Positions 7,047-15,953 of a stretch of DNA of 34,461 nt are shown here, in pieces. The first letter of the stretch is position 1. Each line of letters begins with the position of its first letter. The position numbers were made by a program, and so were the translations under genes. The stretch comes from Bacteroidales bacterium (GTDB taxonomy: Bacteria; Bacteroidota; Bacteroidia; Bacteroidales; Paludibacteraceae): NCBI GenBank assembly GCA_022777485.1, contig JALFGC010000056.1, forward strand, positions 1 to 34,461, in the 5' to 3' direction. The notes under the pieces are model-generated. The model saw nothing but the letters and a program-made list of their open reading frames with translations. It did not search any database and had not been told where the DNA came from.

Positions 7047-7844
7047 ATGAGAAAATTTGGGCGTATTGCATCCTTATTGTTGGCTATGAGTGCGTTTGCC
7101 GGTTGCGTAACGCAGAAGCAAATGACTTATTTTCGTGAAGTGGATAGTTCCACAGCAGATTCCGTAAACAAAGTATTTGAATCGCAGATAGACCCTGTTA
7201 TTAAGGCAGGGGACGCGTTGGCTATCACCGTGTCGGCGTTGGATATGGAGGCAGTGGTGCCTTATAACTTGCCTACAGTCGTGTTCTCCAATCCGGGAAC
7301 CGACCAACTGACAACGACCCCGAGCCAGCAGTATTATTTGGTGGATGCCGCAGGACAAATAGAGTTTCCGGTGTTGGGCAGTGTGAGTGTATTGGGCTTG
7401 AAGACTACCGAGGTGGCTGATGTGTTAGAGGAGAAACTGAGCAAGCAGGTGAAAGACCCGATGGTGCTCGTGCGCCTAATTAACGCCAAAGTAACGGTGA
7501 TGGGAGAAGTAAATCGTCCGGGGCAATATACCATGCCTAACGGTCGTATGACACTCTTGGATGCCCTTGGTGCGGCAGGAGATTTGTCCATCTATGGTCA
7601 GAGAGACAATATATTGATTACGCGCGAGACAAATGGTAAACTGGAGTTTCATCGCCTCAACCTGAACTCGGACGAGTTATTCACTTCGCCTTACTACTAT
7701 CTACAACAGAATGATGTGATATATGTGTCGCCGAACAAAGTGCGTGCTATCAATAGTACCAATGTCAGTCTGTGGCTGAGCATGGTATCTACCCTCGCAA
7801 GCACGGCGACGGTGATAGTAACAGTGGTAAATGCTGCTAAATAA
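7047..7844 (+). CDS. Polysaccharide biosynthesis/export lipoprotein (Wza/OPX family)
   Basis: A 265-residue outer-membrane polysaccharide export protein. The signal ends in lipobox FAGC (Cys20). The poly-export domain follows (IKAGDALAITVSALD, then YYLVDAAGQIEFPVLGSVSVLGLKT split across two strands), with an SLBB-like segment VTVMGEVNRPGQY and LDALGAAGDLS. A C-terminal hydrophobic helix (about 240-262) is present as in Bacteroidetes members. Such proteins form the outer-membrane channel for capsule or exopolysaccharide, working with the inner-membrane kinase encoded next. A 7-bp stem hairpin (7859-7888) without a T-run lies in the 95-nt gap before that kinase gene, which has no evident promoter of its own, so the two are probably one operon. 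Confidence 0.92.
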   Translation: MRKFGRIASLLLAMSAFAGCVTQKQMTYFREVDSSTADSVNKVFESQIDPVIKAGDALAITVSALDMEAVVPYNLPTVVFSNPGTDQLTTTPSQQYYLVDAAGQIEFPVLGSVSVLGLKTTEVADVLEEKLSKQVKDPMVLVRLINAKVTVMGEVNRPGQYTMPNGRMTLLDALGAAGDLSIYGQRDNILITRETNGKLEFHRLNLNSDELFTSPYYYLQQNDVIYVSPNKVRAINSTNVSLWLSMVSTLASTATVIVTVVNAAK

Positions 7845-7939
7845 ATCCAACGAAGAAAAGGCGGTAATGTTTCGATGTCTAACCGCCTAATCGTAAACTA
7901 AATTTTCTTAATCCCTATTTTAATCTTCAAACAAAAGTT

Positions 7940-10279
7940 ATGGCTTCGGAAAATAATACCAACCAAGAGATAGATATTCGTCGAATTTTGGGCGTTTGCC
8001 TGCGTCATTGGTATTGGTTTGTGATAGGTGTGCTACTCTGTGGCGGATTGGGCGTGTTGTATTTCTTGCGCACCACCCCCAAGTATCAGACCCAAGCATC
8101 CATCATGTTGCGACAAGGCGGCGATTCGCAGATTTTTAACGGATTAGGCGGCGGCGCGTTGGATATGTTCGGTTTGACCATGAACGGAGTGGCAGCCGAT
8201 GAGGTCGAAGTGCTGACTTCGCGCGACTTGATGTATCAGACATTGGATGCACTGAATCTATGGCAATCGCACCGCTATAAAGATGGATTAAGGTGGATGG
8301 GAGAATTCCCTGCTACTACCTTCCGTTTGGATACCGTGCAACTGACGGAAGCAAGCCGAAAGAAAGGCTTCCGTGTGGAGATTAAGCAAATGCGCAAGGG
8401 CGGATATAAGGTGAAAGTGAAAGTAGGACGCTTCAAACGCTCTACCACCAAAGTGGCAGACTTGGATGCGCCTATCTCTACTTGTGCGGGAAAGATTGCC
8501 CTGACGCTGAGAAAACCGTGGAACGAAGACGCTTCGGCTTATTCTATCTATTGTCCGGTTCAGAAAGCAGGGGTCGTAGATGGATATCAGAAAGCAGTAA
8601 CAGTGTCGCTCCGTAAGAAAGAGTCGAACATCATTGACTTGAAGACGACAAGTGATATGCCCCGCAGAGATGAGGCACTGCTCGCTACCATCATAGAACT
8701 GTATAACCAAAATACCGTGGCTGACAAAAACAGCATGGCTACCAATACAGCGGCTTTCATCAACGAGCGACTGAATATCATCACCAATGAACTGAGCGAA
8801 GCGGAAGACGCGGTAGCGGACTATAAGAGCCAGAATAAACTGACAGACTTGTCGGAAGAAGCAAAACTCGTGCTTCAAACCAATACAATGGAGCAACGAG
8901 AGTTGGCAGGTATAGAAACGCAACTAAACTTGGTAAACTATATAGAAGAGTTCTTGCAGGATGAAACCAAGCGATTCAGCCTCCTGCCTGCTAACTTGGG
9001 CATAGAGGACAACTCCCTCACCTCTTTCATCAGCGAGTACAACAAGATGTTGCTGCAGCGTATGCGCGTTCTGCGTACGGCAACTGACGAGAACCCTGTT
9101 GTTGAACAGCTGAACGACCAATTGCTCAGTATGCGCCAAAACATTATCGCAAGCATTGGTTCGGTTCGCGAGAGCCTCACCATTACAAGGGACGGATTGT
9201 TGGAGCGCGACTCTGAGTTTAACTCGCGTATTAAGAATGTGCCCTCTCAAGAGCGTCAGTATGTGCAGATAAAGCGTCAGCAAGTATTGAAAGAAGAGTT
9301 GTATCTCTATCTGTATCAAAAGCGTGAAGAGAATGCGCTGATGTTGGCAGCCACCTCTACGCCCGTGCGCGTGATAGACAGACCGAAAGTGAATACCCTC
9401 ACGGCAAAGCCGAGCCTGAAAATGCTGGCCCTGATATGCTTGGTATTGGGCATGGGCATACCCGCTGCCTTGCTTTATCTGAAAGAATTGATGGACAATA
9501 AGTTGCATGACCCAAAAGACTACGAGAATAGGGTGAATGCTCCCTTTGCGGGACAAATCGTAGAAAACTCACGTGGTGCGAATATCGCTATTCACGAGGC
9601 AGAGAAGACTGTCTCTGCAGAGTTGTTCCGTCAATTGCGTACAAACCTGCGCTTCATGATTCCTGCTGAAATCAAGTCGCCCGTCATTTTGGTTACTTCC
9701 AGCATCAACGGTGAAGGTAAGTCCTATGTCGCTTCCAACCTCGCCCTCTCTCTGGCTATCTTGGGCAAGAAAGTGGTGCTCGTCGGCTTGGATATCCGTA
9801 AACCTATGCTTGCCAAATACTTTGGCTTGCATGACAAGGGCTGCCTCACATCCTATCTGTCTGACGCTACTTTCACTATTGATGATACTATCTTGCCCTC
9901 TGGTGAACACAAGAATCTGGATGTGATACCCTGTGGTGTGGTGCCTCCGAACCCCAACGAGTTGTTGCAGAACGACCGATTGGATGACTTGTTTATAGAG
10001 TTGCGCAAGCGCTATGAGTATATCATCGTGGATACCGCTCCTATGGCAATGGTCAGCGATACTTTCTTGTTGAACCGAATCTGCGATATGACCCTGTTCG
10101 TGAGCCGCGCTAACTACACCCCCATTGATATGATTGACTTCATCAACGGCATCATAGAGGAGAAGAAGATGAAGAATGTGGCATGCCTCCTTAACGGCGT
10201 AAGAAATACCCGCGCCGGCTATGGCTATGGCTACGGCTATGGCTACGGTTATGGCTACGGCTACGGAGGAGGAAAATAA
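7940..10279 (+). CDS. Polysaccharide chain-length determinant/tyrosine autokinase (Wzc-like)
   Basis: A 779-residue inner-membrane protein. An N-terminal Wzz domain starts with a transmembrane helix (about 24-43), followed by a long coiled-coil periplasmic part (about 250-460) and a second helix (about 493-513). The cytoplasmic BY-kinase domain has Walker A SSINGEGKSYVAS (about 586-597), Walker A-prime VVLVGLDIRKP (about 611-621) and Walker B YIIVDTAP (about 693-700). The tail is a tyrosine cluster made of eight consecutive Gly-Tyr pairs encoded by a GGCTAT/GGCTAC hexamer repeat (10216-10263). The kinase cycles between phosphorylated and free tail to control polymer export through the partner OPX lipoprotein. 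No glycosyltransferase, flippase or polymerase gene follows, so the polymer must be made elsewhere. Confidence 0.94.
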   Translation: MASENNTNQEIDIRRILGVCLRHWYWFVIGVLLCGGLGVLYFLRTTPKYQTQASIMLRQGGDSQIFNGLGGGALDMFGLTMNGVAADEVEVLTSRDLMYQTLDALNLWQSHRYKDGLRWMGEFPATTFRLDTVQLTEASRKKGFRVEIKQMRKGGYKVKVKVGRFKRSTTKVADLDAPISTCAGKIALTLRKPWNEDASAYSIYCPVQKAGVVDGYQKAVTVSLRKKESNIIDLKTTSDMPRRDEALLATIIELYNQNTVADKNSMATNTAAFINERLNIITNELSEAEDAVADYKSQNKLTDLSEEAKLVLQTNTMEQRELAGIETQLNLVNYIEEFLQDETKRFSLLPANLGIEDNSLTSFISEYNKMLLQRMRVLRTATDENPVVEQLNDQLLSMRQNIIASIGSVRESLTITRDGLLERDSEFNSRIKNVPSQERQYVQIKRQQVLKEELYLYLYQKREENALMLAATSTPVRVIDRPKVNTLTAKPSLKMLALICLVLGMGIPAALLYLKELMDNKLHDPKDYENRVNAPFAGQIVENSRGANIAIHEAEKTVSAELFRQLRTNLRFMIPAEIKSPVILVTSSINGEGKSYVASNLALSLAILGKKVVLVGLDIRKPMLAKYFGLHDKGCLTSYLSDATFTIDDTILPSGEHKNLDVIPCGVVPPNPNELLQNDRLDDLFIELRKRYEYIIVDTAPMAMVSDTFLLNRICDMTLFVSRANYTPIDMIDFINGIIEEKKMKNVACLLNGVRNTRAGYGYGYGYGYGYGYGYGGGK

Positions 10280-10386
10280 AATACCTTCCCTCAAAAGCGT
10301 CTGACAAGTATTCGCCTCTGTGGATTCTGAGGAAGACGAAGGCTTGTTCGTAAGAGGAAGAAGGGAAATTCTCCTGAGACTATAAG

Positions 10387-12384
10387 ATGATTGTTTGTGT
10401 TGCAGAAAAGCCCTCCGTTGGGCAGTATATTGCAAAAGTTCTCGGCGCTAATCAGCGCCGAGATGGCTATTATGAGGGTAATGGCTACTGCGTAACATGG
10501 ACCTTTGGACATCTCTGTGCTCTCTTGGAGCCGCAGGAGTACACTGAACAATGGAAAGGATGGAACCTGAGCGCGCTGCCGATGATTCCACAGCGTTTCT
10601 CCATCAAGGTTAGCGGAGACGAAGGGGTACACAAACAGTTTCAAGTGATTAAGTCTCTGATAGCACAAGCCGACGAGGTCATCAACTGCGGCGATGCCGG
10701 GCAAGAAGGGGAACTGATACAACGATGGGTTTACCAAAAAGCGGGCTGCAAAGTACCGGTGAAGCGCCTCTGGGTCAGTTCGCTGACAGAGGAGGCGATT
10801 GCTGAAGGTTTCCGACAACTCAAAGACCAATCCGACTACCAACGCCTCTACGAGGCGGGGCTCATGCGAGCTATCGGCGACTGGCTGCTGGGCATGAACG
10901 CTACGAGGGCATATACCATACGCTACGCTCGCGGGGCAGGAAAGGGCAGACAAGTGCTTTCTATCGGGCGAGTGCAGACCCCCACCTTGGCGCTTGTCGT
11001 CAAAAGGCAAGCCGAGATAGAGCGTTTTGTCCCCAAAACCTATTGGGAGTTGAAAACCATCTACCGCGACACGCTGTTCACTGCACAGTTGCCTGCGGAA
11101 GAAGACGAGTATGCTATCACCTCGCTCGAACAGGGAGAGCGATTAGTCGCTGCTATAAAAGATAACCCTCTGATTATCACTTCCGTAGAGAAGAAGAAAG
11201 GCACTGAGTCCGCACCCAAACTCTTTGACCTCACCAGTCTGCAAGTGGAGTGCAATAAGAAGTTTTCTTTCTCTGCTGACCAGACCCTTAAACTCATCCA
11301 GTCTCTCTACGAGAAACGCGTTACCACCTATCCTCGCGTGGATACCACCTACCTGCCCGATGACCTCTATCCCAAGGTGCCTGCCACCTTACAGGGTATC
11401 AAGGACTATTTCCCTCAGATTGCGCCGCTCTTGGGACTGAAAGCAGACGGTGGAAAAACCGATTCATCCCTTCGTAAATCCAAGAAAGTATTTGATAATA
11501 AGAAGGTTACCGACCACCATGCCATCATCCCCACAGGTCAGCGTCCGGACAACCTGACCAAAGAGGAGCGCAAGGTCTTCGACCTCGTGGCGCTCCGTTT
11601 CATTGCTGCTTTCTACCCCGATTGCGAGGTCAGCAACACTACGGTCATGGCAGAAGTAACAGCGAATGCTGACTTCTCGCCTGCGGATAGCGCCCAAATG
11701 CAAAAAGAAGAAACCTATTCCTTCAAGGTTACTGGCAGACAGGTGCTCAAAGCCGGATGGAGAGAGGTCTTTGCTGGCGAAAAAGTCAATGAAGACACAG
11801 ACTCTCCCGACAACGAAGAGGCAGCAAGCAAGTCCCTCCCTGCTTTCGTCAAAGGTGAGAGCGGAGCGCACACTCCCCGGTTGCAGGAAAAGACCACAAC
11901 ACCACCCAAATACTACACCGAGGCGACCTTGCTCCGTGCCATGGAGACAGCTGGAAAGACCGTTGACGACGAAGAACTCCGCGACGCCATGAAGGAGAAC
12001 GGCATAGGAAGACCATCCACACGTGCGGCTATCATCGAGAAACTCTACCAGCGAAACTATATCGTGAAAAAAGGCAAGTCCCTGCGCGCCACCGATATCG
12101 GGGTCGAACTCATCCACACCATCATCTCCCCGCTGCTCAAATCTGCCGAACTGACAGGACGATGGGAAAAGAAATTGAGGGAGATAGAGCGAGGCGAATA
12201 CACGGCACAGCAGTTCTTGGACGAACTGAAACAGATGACGGGAGAGGTGGTCCGGGAGGTAAAGACCAACAAAGCGGGCATGCTCTGCCCGGTATGTCGC
12301 AAAGGGGTGGTCGTGCGTGGACACACTCGATACGGTTGCTCCAGATGGCGCGAAGGATGTACCTACGCTGAGCCCTTTGAATGA
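10387..12384 (+). CDS. topB: DNA topoisomerase III (type IA)
   Basis: A 665-residue type IA topoisomerase. The TOPRIM domain is at the N-terminus (IVCVAEKPSVG; acidic CGDAGQEGELIQRW). The strand-cutting tyrosine is Tyr315 in TTYPRVDTTYLP. The RGAGKGRQVLSIGRVQTPTL and TDHHAIIPTG motifs are in the expected order, and a C-terminal Cys4 zinc-finger-like end is present (CPVC, then CSRWREGC). It decatenates DNA and resolves recombination and replication intermediates. At about 665 residues it matches chromosomal Bacteroidales topB rather than the versions on conjugative elements, and no transfer genes are near. An intrinsic terminator follows at 12397-12431. Upstream, 10280-10386 holds no clear promoter. 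Confidence 0.95.
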   Translation: MIVCVAEKPSVGQYIAKVLGANQRRDGYYEGNGYCVTWTFGHLCALLEPQEYTEQWKGWNLSALPMIPQRFSIKVSGDEGVHKQFQVIKSLIAQADEVINCGDAGQEGELIQRWVYQKAGCKVPVKRLWVSSLTEEAIAEGFRQLKDQSDYQRLYEAGLMRAIGDWLLGMNATRAYTIRYARGAGKGRQVLSIGRVQTPTLALVVKRQAEIERFVPKTYWELKTIYRDTLFTAQLPAEEDEYAITSLEQGERLVAAIKDNPLIITSVEKKKGTESAPKLFDLTSLQVECNKKFSFSADQTLKLIQSLYEKRVTTYPRVDTTYLPDDLYPKVPATLQGIKDYFPQIAPLLGLKADGGKTDSSLRKSKKVFDNKKVTDHHAIIPTGQRPDNLTKEERKVFDLVALRFIAAFYPDCEVSNTTVMAEVTANADFSPADSAQMQKEETYSFKVTGRQVLKAGWREVFAGEKVNEDTDSPDNEEAASKSLPAFVKGESGAHTPRLQEKTTTPPKYYTEATLLRAMETAGKTVDDEELRDAMKENGIGRPSTRAAIIEKLYQRNYIVKKGKSLRATDIGVELIHTIISPLLKSAELTGRWEKKLREIERGEYTAQQFLDELKQMTGEVVREVKTNKAGMLCPVCRKGVVVRGHTRYGCSRWREGCTYAEPFE

Positions 12385-12396
12385 ACCGAAGAAAAG

Positions 12397-12431
12397 AATC
12401 GGTAGCATGCAAATGCCACCGATTTTTTTTT
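12397..12431 (+). terminator. topB terminator
   Basis: A stem AATCGGT-GCAT paired with ATGC-ACCGATT (12397-12424, one mismatch) is followed by a run of T to 12431. Confidence 0.9.
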
Positions 12432-12475
12432 GCGGGTCTTTCGCGGGTCTCTCGCGGGTCGACCGCAGATCGAAC
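12432..12475. repeat. Four tandem 11-bp units (GCGGGTCTTTC type)
   Basis: Units at 12432, 12443, 12454 and 12465 read GCGGGTCTTTC, GCGGGTCTCTC, GCGGGTCGACC, GCAGATCGAAC. The array lies between the convergent 3' ends of topB and batE. The same family, with the same divergent last units, recurs at 28596-28650. Confidence 0.93.
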
Positions 12476-12504
12476 CCAATTCCAAAAGTACTTTTTGCGG
12501 GCGA

Positions 12505-13278
12505 TTAGATTCGCTCAAGGTGGTTGAGCAACATCCAGCCCTCGTTGTTCCCCACGCGGATGTTGCACCATGTGCCGAGCGTCTCGCGAATCTCCACTTT
12601 TGTCCCCTCGTGAACGGTGAAGAGGTCAGTGCCGGAGCGGTCGGGCGAGGACTTGGCATTCACCACACCCTGCGTGATGATGGCCTCGGCGCGGGCAGCG
12701 TCGCGGCGGTGGAGCGAGGCGGCATTCGCACCGCTCCAGATACAAAATAACAGGGCAACCCAGCCGATGTGGAATGCCGTCTTGCGGAGAATGGTCGCAT
12801 GCCCGAGCAGGAACACCATCGTCCCTGCAAGGAAGAGCACGAACAGCCCGATGCTGAGCCAAAGCCATGTGTTCTCTGGCAGCAGGTTGCGGAAGGCTTT
12901 TGCCCAATTGCTCAGGAAGAACGCCTGCGTGTCGGAGATGTTGTCGATAATCTTCGACTGTGCGAACGCAAGGTTGTACTTCGCGTCTTTGAAGTTGGGC
13001 TTGAGTCGCAGTGCCCGCTCGTAGGCGAGGATAGCCTGCGCCAACTCCCCCTGCTTGAAGCAGGCATTGCCTAAGTTGTATTGCAGATACGCCAACGCCT
13101 CGCGGTTGCTTTCCGCAGGGTACTCGGTGATGAGGGCGCGATATGCCTCGGCTGCCTCCGCATACTCACCCTCGGCGTAGAGCGCATTGGCGTCGGAAAA
13201 GGTGGTTTGAGCCGATACAGGGCAGAGGACGAGGAACGACAGGCAAGTGGCAATCAGTATTGGAAAAGACTTTTTCAT
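12505..13278 (-). CDS. batE: BatE: TPR and SH3-like membrane protein
   Basis: The last gene of the moxR/bat operon, 257 residues. A signal peptide (about 1-23) precedes TPR repeats (about 28-105; NALYAEGEYAEAAEAYRALI, YLQYNLGNACFKQGELAQAI). Two transmembrane helices follow (about 139-161 and 168-187), then a bacterial SH3-like domain (about 200-255; VVNAKSSPDRSGTDLFTVHEG). BatE is an accessory of the Bacteroides aerotolerance system, thought to act in the envelope with the other Bat proteins; its molecular task is unknown. The gap to batD holds a 7-bp tandem array. Confidence 0.88.
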   Translation of the reverse strand: MKKSFPILIATCLSFLVLCPVSAQTTFSDANALYAEGEYAEAAEAYRALITEYPAESNREALAYLQYNLGNACFKQGELAQAILAYERALRLKPNFKDAKYNLAFAQSKIIDNISDTQAFFLSNWAKAFRNLLPENTWLWLSIGLFVLFLAGTMVFLLGHATILRKTAFHIGWVALLFCIWSGANAASLHRRDAARAEAIITQGVVNAKSSPDRSGTDLFTVHEGTKVEIRETLGTWCNIRVGNNEGWMLLNHLERI

Positions 13279-13303
13279 GTTGTTGGGTTAGTAGTCAGCA
13301 AAT

Positions 13304-13338
13304 AAATCGTAAATTGTAAATTGTAATTCGTAAATTAC
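13304..13338. repeat. Five 7-bp units (AAATTGT type) between batD and batE
   Basis: The units AAATCGT, AAATTGT, AAATTGT, AATTCGT, AAATTAC run from 13304 to 13338 and end one base from the batD stop codon (13340-13342). They fill most of the 61-nt batD-batE gap. Confidence 0.85.
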
Positions 13339-13339
13339 T

Positions 13340-15205
13340 TCAGGCTTTGCTTTCCAGTTGATCAATGATTTGCGTGGCGGCGGAGTAGAGTTGCTCTTTG
13401 CTTTGCGCCGCTGAGGGGGCATAGCGGGCAAACTCCGCATCAGAAAGCACGCGGTTGACCTCGGCGATAATCTCTTCGCCCACGCCCTTCCCACGCAGGA
13501 TGGAGGCGATGTTGTCCTTGTTGAGGTCTGCCGTCGGCACGCTCAGTCGGTCGCTCAGGTACATCCATAGCGCCCGCTCTATTTCGGTGTAGAACGCCTC
13601 GCTCTCCCCTTTCTTCATCAGTTGTGCCGCTTTCTTCAGCCGCTTCTGTGCCACTTTGTTCGCCCGCTTCGAGCGCACGCGTGTGGTATCCGCATTCTCT
13701 TGGATACGCTTGTGGAAGATGGCAAAGAGCAGGCAGGCAATCAGCAGCGGCAGCACATATCCCGCCCAAGCGTATTGACACACTATCGCAGCAGAGGGGT
13801 TAGAGGGCGCAGCAGCCGCCACTTCACCTGTGTAGATGTAGCGGATGTCCGTACCGAGGGTCTTGATGTCCTCTTTGTTCACATAGTTGTTCACCACGGG
13901 TGTCCCTGCCTCTTCGCCCACACCGCGCTGCACGCGCAGGGAATATTCGGGCGTGGAGAGCGTCTTGTAGGCGTCCTCCTGCGTGTCGTAGTAGGCAAAG
14001 GTAATCGGTGGAATGGTGTACTCGCCTGCAGCGCGCGGGATAGCCAAATACTCTATCGTCTTGCTGCCGGACATGCCTGCCGCCGTGGTCTTGAAGTTGT
14101 TGGTTACCTTCGGGTCGTAGGGCTCGAAACCATCGGGCCAATCCACCGTCGGCGTCTTGAGCAACTTCATGTTGCCCGTGCCTTGGATAGTCAGTTTCAG
14201 CGTTACCGCTTCGTTCGCTTGCATCTCCGTCTGCGAGATGTTCGATGAGAGGGTGAACTGCCCTACGCCGCCTGCAAACCCAGCGGGTTTCCCTTTGGGC
14301 AATGCCTCCACATGGATGGTTGTCCCGGGGGCTTTGAGTGTCTTCGTAACATTGGTGTAGGTGCCGAAGAAGTCATCAAAAATACTGCGCACTTGGGCGC
14401 GGGCGCGAGTCTGCACGCGTAGCACCGCCTCGAAGGTAGCAGGGTCTATCTGTATGTCGCCCGAATGCTGGGGGTAGAGCAGCGTGCGGTAGAGCACAGC
14501 CGTCTGGTAGTTTCTGCCGTTGTAGTGCTCCAACTCAGTCTGTATATCGCCCTGTTCAAGGTCTTGTTTCAAGAAACCCGTGAACTCGGGAATCTTCGTG
14601 TTGTTGGTAAACTGCGCCACATCCACACCGGCGAAATAGAGTTTGTAGGAGAGCAAAATGGCTTCCTGCTCGTGGACGCGCGTCTTGCTGACGATGGTGC
14701 GGATGAAGAGGTTTTCCGAGGTGATACTTCCGTCGGAAGCGGATTGCTGCGAGGGTATGCTCTGCTGTGCGTTGCCGCCTTGCGATGTGCCCGTAGCAGG
14801 TTGCTCATCAGGCGGTAGGACGGTGATACGCACACCGTTGGACTGATATTTCTCACCGCTCACCTTGATGTTGGCGGGCGGGATGGTGAAGGTGCCTTCG
14901 CGCTGCGCCAACAGCGTATAGGTGTAGGTCTGTGTGTAGGTGGAGGTGCGCTTGCCGTTAACGAAGGAGGTGGAACTCGATGTCGAGGTGTAGGGACCTG
15001 CCAACACCTCGAAATCCGACATCTCGGGGGCTCTCAAGTCGCGCGCACGCTGATTGACGGTGTAGGTGAGTTGGAAAGGTTTGCCTACGATGACTTGGGC
15101 AGGCGCTTGTGCGCGAAACTCCACCGCATCCTCTGCCATCACAGGGAGAAGCACCGTGCATAGCGCGCAGTGCAACAAAAATAGTATTTTAGCCGTTTGT
15201 TTCAT
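13340..15205 (-). CDS. batD: BatD: large exported aerotolerance protein
   Basis: A 621-residue protein with a signal peptide (about 1-24). Repeated Ig-like beta-rich modules begin VEFRAQAPAQVIVGKPFQLTY, the usual BatD start. A C-terminal transmembrane helix (about 470-490, YVLPLLIACLLFAIF) leads to a basic cytoplasmic tail of about 130 residues. Most of the protein should face the periplasm. It starts one base after the batC stop, so the two are translationally coupled. BatD is part of the MoxR/VWA Bat machinery linked to stress tolerance; its ligand is unknown. Confidence 0.92.
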   Translation of the reverse strand: MKQTAKILFLLHCALCTVLLPVMAEDAVEFRAQAPAQVIVGKPFQLTYTVNQRARDLRAPEMSDFEVLAGPYTSTSSSTSFVNGKRTSTYTQTYTYTLLAQREGTFTIPPANIKVSGEKYQSNGVRITVLPPDEQPATGTSQGGNAQQSIPSQQSASDGSITSENLFIRTIVSKTRVHEQEAILLSYKLYFAGVDVAQFTNNTKIPEFTGFLKQDLEQGDIQTELEHYNGRNYQTAVLYRTLLYPQHSGDIQIDPATFEAVLRVQTRARAQVRSIFDDFFGTYTNVTKTLKAPGTTIHVEALPKGKPAGFAGGVGQFTLSSNISQTEMQANEAVTLKLTIQGTGNMKLLKTPTVDWPDGFEPYDPKVTNNFKTTAAGMSGSKTIEYLAIPRAAGEYTIPPITFAYYDTQEDAYKTLSTPEYSLRVQRGVGEEAGTPVVNNYVNKEDIKTLGTDIRYIYTGEVAAAAPSNPSAAIVCQYAWAGYVLPLLIACLLFAIFHKRIQENADTTRVRSKRANKVAQKRLKKAAQLMKKGESEAFYTEIERALWMYLSDRLSVPTADLNKDNIASILRGKGVGEEIIAEVNRVLSDAEFARYAPSAAQSKEQLYSAATQIIDQLESKA

Positions 15206-15206
15206 A

Positions 15207-15953
15207 TTACCAATCTTTCTCTACGCGGCGTTTGGTGCCTTGCTGGCGTTGTAGTTTCTCTTGGGTCTCTTGCTCGTCTTGCTCAAGTGCTTGCAGAATC
15301 TGCTCCGCGGTCTCTTTGTCCATCTTTTGGTCTTGCTCCTGTGCCTCGGCTTGTTGCTGCTCTTGCTGTTGATTCTGTTGTTGCTCTTGTTGATTTTGGT
15401 TCTGCTGATTCTGTTTTTCTTGCTGCTGTTGCTCCTTTTGTTGTTGCTGTTGGTCTTTCTGATTTTGTTGTTGATTTTGCTGTTGCTGCTGTTGCTGCTG
15501 TTGTTGCTTCTTCAGCATCTCCATGGCTTTCACGAGGTTGTAGCGTGTATCATCGTCCTTGGGATTGTTGCGCAAAGCTTCTTTGTATGCCTCGATGGCT
15601 TTCTCGTATTGCTCCTGTGCAAAGAACGCGTTGCCTATGTTGTGGAATGTGGCTGCCCTGTTGGCTTTGTCCTCCTTGGGTAACAAAGATGCGGCCTTCT
15701 CGAACTCAGCCTGCGCTTCGGGGTATTTCTCCTGTCGGAAGAGGGCATTGCCTAAGTTGTAGTGTGCCTCAAATGACTCTTTGTTGGCTTCTATGCCTCG
15801 GCGATACTCCACCTCGGCAGCAGTGTAGTCTTGTTTCTCGTACTCCTTATTGCCGCGAAATACCTTGCCGGACTCCTTCTGCGCATACAGTGGACTTGCC
15901 ACCATCGTCAGCAGCATGAAAGATAGGCATACTATGTTGATAATCTTTTTCAT
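15207..15953 (-). CDS. batC: BatC: TPR protein with glutamine-rich tail
   Basis: A 248-residue exported TPR protein: signal peptide (about 1-24), TPR repeats (about 27-140; FEAHYNLGNALFRQEKYPEA, FHNIGNAFFAQEQYEKAI, DDTRYNLVKAMEML), then a glutamine/asparagine-rich tract (about 148-206) encoded by CTG/TTG-type triplets, and a charged C-terminus. BatC-like proteins often carry such Q/N-rich tails; this one is long and could vary in length by triplet slippage without frameshift. It overlaps batB by 4 nt (15950-15953), the ATGA arrangement of coupled genes, and abuts batD. Confidence 0.9.
   Translation of the reverse strand: MKKIINIVCLSFMLLTMVASPLYAQKESGKVFRGNKEYEKQDYTAAEVEYRRGIEANKESFEAHYNLGNALFRQEKYPEAQAEFEKAASLLPKEDKANRAATFHNIGNAFFAQEQYEKAIEAYKEALRNNPKDDDTRYNLVKAMEMLKKQQQQQQQQQQNQQQNQKDQQQQQKEQQQQEKQNQQNQNQQEQQQNQQQEQQQAEAQEQDQKMDKETAEQILQALEQDEQETQEKLQRQQGTKRRVEKDW

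Noticed and set aside
8924..10435. Long minus-strand open frames opposite the tyrosine kinase
   Set aside because: Antisense shadows; the plus-strand frame has all kinase motifs in order.
12454..12480. T-loop-like sequence on the minus strand suggesting a tRNA end
   Set aside because: It is part of the 11-bp array, and no acceptor or anticodon stem can be built.
15261..15683. Leucine-rich plus-strand open frame
   Set aside because: It arises from reading the batC glutamine-codon tract on the other strand.
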